Of a DNA stretch of 7,748 bases, positions 5,667 through 7,748 are shown one piece after another. Position 1 is the first letter of the stretch. Each line of letters opens with the position of its first letter. Both the position numbers and the translations under genes were made by a program. Source of the stretch: Saprospiraceae bacterium (GTDB lineage: Bacteria > Bacteroidota > Bacteroidia > Bacteroidales > JAIPBB01); NCBI GenBank assembly GCA_021739805.1, contig JAIPBB010000262.1:1-7748 (forward strand), in the 5' to 3' direction. The notes below the pieces were generated by a model, which had not been told where the DNA came from, ran no database searches, and worked only from the letters and a program-made list of their open reading frames with translations.

Positions 5667-6466
5667 AAGAAACATTTATCTTAATTGTAATTGTTCTCTT
5701 TGGAATAAATGGGTTTGCACAGGCTCCGGGCTATCAAGGTAAGAAGCTTAGTGTTGAATGCAATTATTTGTTTTTTCCCGCATTTTCAAGTCCGGGTACC
5801 GGATATTATCATGGAGACCAAATGAAATTTTATGATAAACTATTTAATTTCAATAAAAGATATAAAATTTCTATTGATTATGTATTAAACAGAAGGAATT
5901 CTGTGGGAGTTGGATTTGAATTCTTTAAAAGCAGATTTCAATTTGATCCTGGATTTGATTATTCAATTGATAATACTTATGATTGGGATTATGAGTATTT
6001 TCAATCTGATCAAGCACTTGGTAATATTTCAGCAAAGGGTCTTAATTTTCACTATACAACTTTCTATAATAAATCGCTTGCACCTCTCGGTAAATATGCA
6101 CAATTAGATTTTGGGATTATGGTTTATAATTCAACTGTTGACCAGGAAATGTTAGAAGATGAAATTCTGGGTAATAAATGGAGAACAAATGATTTTATTC
6201 CCGAATTAACAGAAAATCGAAATGATAAAACAATATATTTTGGTTTAACCTTTGGAAAGAAAAGAATATTCTTTGATAGATTATTAGTTAATTCAGGATT
6301 TCAATTTTGTTATGTGCCAGGAGCTTATACAATAATTAAGGATGTTTTAGAAATAAATAATGATAGATTAAATGAGCAAACATTTTTAAGTTCTGCTGGT
6401 CATAAAAGGATTTTTAAACATATGTTATTTAATTTAAATTTAGGTGTTGGATTTTTGATTTTTTAA
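5663..6466 (+). CDS. Probable outer-membrane beta-barrel protein, paralogue 1
   Basis: A 267-residue exported protein. A signal peptide (about 1-19, ending GFA) precedes a mature start QAPGYQGKKLSV. The rest is dominated by alternating hydrophobic/polar stretches, such as ISIDYVLNRRNSVGVGFEFF (70-88), APLGKYAQLDFGIMVY (140-155) and IYFGLTFGKKRIFFD (191-205). It ends GVGFLIF with a terminal Phe, as outer-membrane barrels usually do. Size suggests about 8-12 strands. No catalytic motif is visible and I do not recognise a named family. Its ATG overlaps the stop codon of the M48 gene (ATGA), and a paralogue follows 5 bp after its own stop. Barrel topology is inferred from pattern only. A secreted beta-rich protein that is not membrane-embedded is the alternative. 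Confidence 0.72.
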   Translation: MKETFILIVIVLFGINGFAQAPGYQGKKLSVECNYLFFPAFSSPGTGYYHGDQMKFYDKLFNFNKRYKISIDYVLNRRNSVGVGFEFFKSRFQFDPGFDYSIDNTYDWDYEYFQSDQALGNISAKGLNFHYTTFYNKSLAPLGKYAQLDFGIMVYNSTVDQEMLEDEILGNKWRTNDFIPELTENRNDKTIYFGLTFGKKRIFFDRLLVNSGFQFCYVPGAYTIIKDVLEINNDRLNEQTFLSSAGHKRIFKHMLFNLNLGVGFLIF

Positions 6467-6471
6467 GCTAT

Positions 6472-7263
6472 ATGATAAAAAAAACCGTTTTAGTTAATAT
6501 TGTTACTTTATTACTTGTTTCACAAGTTTTCTCGCAGGCACCAGGTTATCAAGGTAAAAGGCTTAGTGTTAATTATAATATTTTTATCAATCCTGCATTA
6601 TCAAATCCTACTATGTCTGATTTCGAAAGTGAAAATTATAGTGGTAGTGGAAGTTATTATGGTATTGAGCGAATTTTTACTTTCAATAAAAGAAACCGAA
6701 TTTCCTTTGATTATGTTTTATCGAGAAGAAATTCAATTGGCATTGGCTTTGAATTTTTTAAAACAAGATTTAAACTTAATGAAAATGATCTTTTTTCTTC
6801 AAGATATGAATATACTCGTCAATATCTTGCCCGCATAAATGGCTATATAGGTAATATTTCTACAAGCATTGTAAATGCTCATTATACTTTTTATTCAAAC
6901 GAGTCAATTGCACCACTAGGGAAATACACCCAAATTGATTTAGGCATTATTAGGTATTCTGCGGAATTTGATGATAAAAAATTTAGTGAAAGCTTTCGTG
7001 ATGAATTTGCAAATTATAGCCCATATAATGCCTGGTATTTTGGGCTTAACTATGGGCGAAAAAGAATATTCTTTGATAGATTAATTCTTGATTATGGAGT
7101 ACAAGGCTGTTTTATTCCCGGTTCATATTTGTATAAGAATTGGTTCGATTTTAACGAATTATCTTTTACTGAAAGAAATTATTTAAAAGAAACAAGTAAA
7201 AACAGATTATTCCATCATATGCTAATTAATATTCATTTTGGAATTGGATTTTTAATCTTTTAA
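6472..7263 (+). CDS. Probable outer-membrane beta-barrel protein, paralogue 2
   Basis: A 263-residue exported protein, clearly a duplicate of the preceding gene. The signal peptide (about 1-21, ending VFS) leaves the same mature start QAPGYQGKRLSV. The shared blocks are FNKRNRISFDYVLSRRNSIG (71-90), continuing IGFEFF, then APLGKYTQIDLGII (147-160), YFGLNYGRKRIFFDR (189-203) and the terminal HFGIGFLIF. The segments between them (about 46-66, 101-126 and 165-187) differ strongly in sequence and length from the paralogue, as expected for exposed loops of a barrel. It starts 5 bp after the previous stop, without a Shine-Dalgarno sequence, so co-translation or reinitiation within the operon is likely. 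The function is unknown. Conservation of the same blocks in two adjacent copies supports a real family rather than a chance frame. Confidence 0.72.
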   Translation: MIKKTVLVNIVTLLLVSQVFSQAPGYQGKRLSVNYNIFINPALSNPTMSDFESENYSGSGSYYGIERIFTFNKRNRISFDYVLSRRNSIGIGFEFFKTRFKLNENDLFSSRYEYTRQYLARINGYIGNISTSIVNAHYTFYSNESIAPLGKYTQIDLGIIRYSAEFDDKKFSESFRDEFANYSPYNAWYFGLNYGRKRIFFDRLILDYGVQGCFIPGSYLYKNWFDFNELSFTERNYLKETSKNRLFHHMLINIHFGIGFLIF

Positions 7264-7317
7264 ACCAAAAAACATAACAAATTTCTGATTCTATGCTTTA
7301 AATAAAATATTAATCTT

Positions 7318-7686
7318 ATGAATAGATATACTATCTTTTTATTTTTATCTTTATTTATTCGACTTCTTAGTTTCGGGCAAAAGTTTGATGTAAATAATTA
7401 TAAACCAATTCAATCATCGGAAGAATTACCTTTAGATTTTAGAGTGAAATCTGAACAAAAGTATATTGAAGATAAAGCTGAACTATCAAAGAAAGAAAAA
7501 CGATTTACCCGCAAAAGCCAGGAGAAATTTCTATTACAAAGCAATTTTATGCTTGATAATTTGCTTCAAAGCGGACGAATACTATATAATGACCCATTAT
7601 CAAAATATGTTAAGGTGGGTTCTAAAAATTCATTTTTTCTCTTTAGATTTAAAAAAATCACAGAACCCATTAAACGATTTTCTTAA
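7318..7686 (+). pseudogene. Truncated second copy of the M48 protease gene (N-terminus only)
   Basis: The open frame encodes 122 residues. Residues 21-98 align without gaps to residues 21-98 of the M48 protease encoded at 3402-5666, with 58 of 78 identical by hand count (QKFDVNNYKPI, EDKAE, EKFLLQ, NFMLDN and NDPL are shared). The signal peptide is different in sequence but equal in length (MNRYTIFLFLSLFIRLLSFG). Homology stops after the codon for Val98. From about 7614 the frame runs through unrelated AT-rich DNA to a stop at 7684-7686. The zinc-binding domain and everything after it, some 650 residues, are missing, so no protease can be made. It lies 54 bp after the second barrel gene without a convincing promoter of its own. 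It may be a decayed tandem duplicate or a gene split by an insertion, with the remainder beyond the window. A short secreted product that still binds a partner is possible but unsupported. Confidence 0.75.
7616..7669. repeat. Inverted repeat at the breakpoint of the truncated M48 copy
   Basis: TGGGTTCT (7616-7623) and AGAACCCA (7662-7669) are perfect 8-bp inverted arms separated by 38 bp. The left arm begins 2 bp after the last base matching the full-length M48 gene (7613). The remaining sequence to 7748 is AT-rich, with no gene that I can support. The repeat could mark the end of an inserted element or a local rearrangement. It lacks the T-run of an intrinsic terminator. Confidence 0.45.
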
Positions 7687-7748
7687 ATCATATCAAAATT
7701 ACAATATTAATTTTAATTATCACATATAAAAAGTATCTTTTTTTAAAC

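Noticed and set aside
5530..5742. Alternative frame across the junction of the M48 gene and the first barrel gene
   Set aside because: It overlaps two supported genes in another frame and shows no recognisable protein features. The frames at 5910-6107 and 6500-6838 are rejected for the same reason.
7466..7729. Second plus-strand frame over the truncated M48 copy and its tail
   Set aside because: The homologous frame is the one starting at 7318. This one is a shifted shadow rich in Lys, Tyr and Asn that continues into the AT-rich end without features.
1..7748. CRISPR array or other regularly spaced repeat array
   Set aside because: No direct repeats of 20 bp or more with regular spacing were seen. 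The only long exact repeat noticed is the 24-bp tract shared by the two barrel genes.

Overview
The window is AT-rich DNA, most likely from a member of the Bacteroidota. Three things point there. Promoters fit the Bacteroidota -33/-7 pattern, with several exact TAnnTTTG elements. Start codons lack clear Shine-Dalgarno sequences. The protein families also fit: single-domain FN3-like lipoproteins with a CKKEEE start, a secreted bleomycin-hydrolase-type peptidase, and exported proteins whose mature form should begin with Gln. Genus or species cannot be told from the sequence.

Layout. (1) Positions 1-76, minus strand: the first 25 codons of a transposase that reads like the IS1595 family, cut by the window edge, with its IS end somewhere before the next gene. 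(2) 213-536, plus: a small DksA/TraR-type C4 zinc-finger regulator with a dyad over its likely promoter. (3) 695-1087 and 1216-1599, minus: two related lipoproteins, each a lipid anchor plus one FN3-like domain, each with its own promoter and separated by a strong intrinsic terminator. (4) 1718-3118, minus: an exported C1B cysteine peptidase with a complete catalytic set. (5) 3119-3401: a divergent intergenic region with a GC-richer island. (6) 3402-7263, plus: a tight three-gene unit made of an exported M48 zinc metalloprotease and two paralogous probable outer-membrane beta-barrel proteins, joined by an ATGA overlap and then a 5-bp gap. (7) 7318-7686, plus: a second copy of the M48 N-terminus that loses homology abruptly near 7613, before the catalytic domain. 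The last 135 bp are unrelated AT-rich DNA with an inverted repeat at the breakpoint.

How the genes may work together. The M48 gene looks like a BepA-type periplasmic protease followed by TPR-like helices and a long unassigned C-terminal region. In E. coli, BepA assists or removes outer-membrane proteins that stall during assembly. Here the protease gene is translationally coupled to two barrel-like proteins, so the simplest inference is a dedicated protease-client or protease-partner set. The partial second protease copy suggests that the locus has duplicated and then been broken. This linkage and the broken duplicate are the most interesting parts of the window. No CRISPR array, rRNA, tRNA or phage structural gene was seen.
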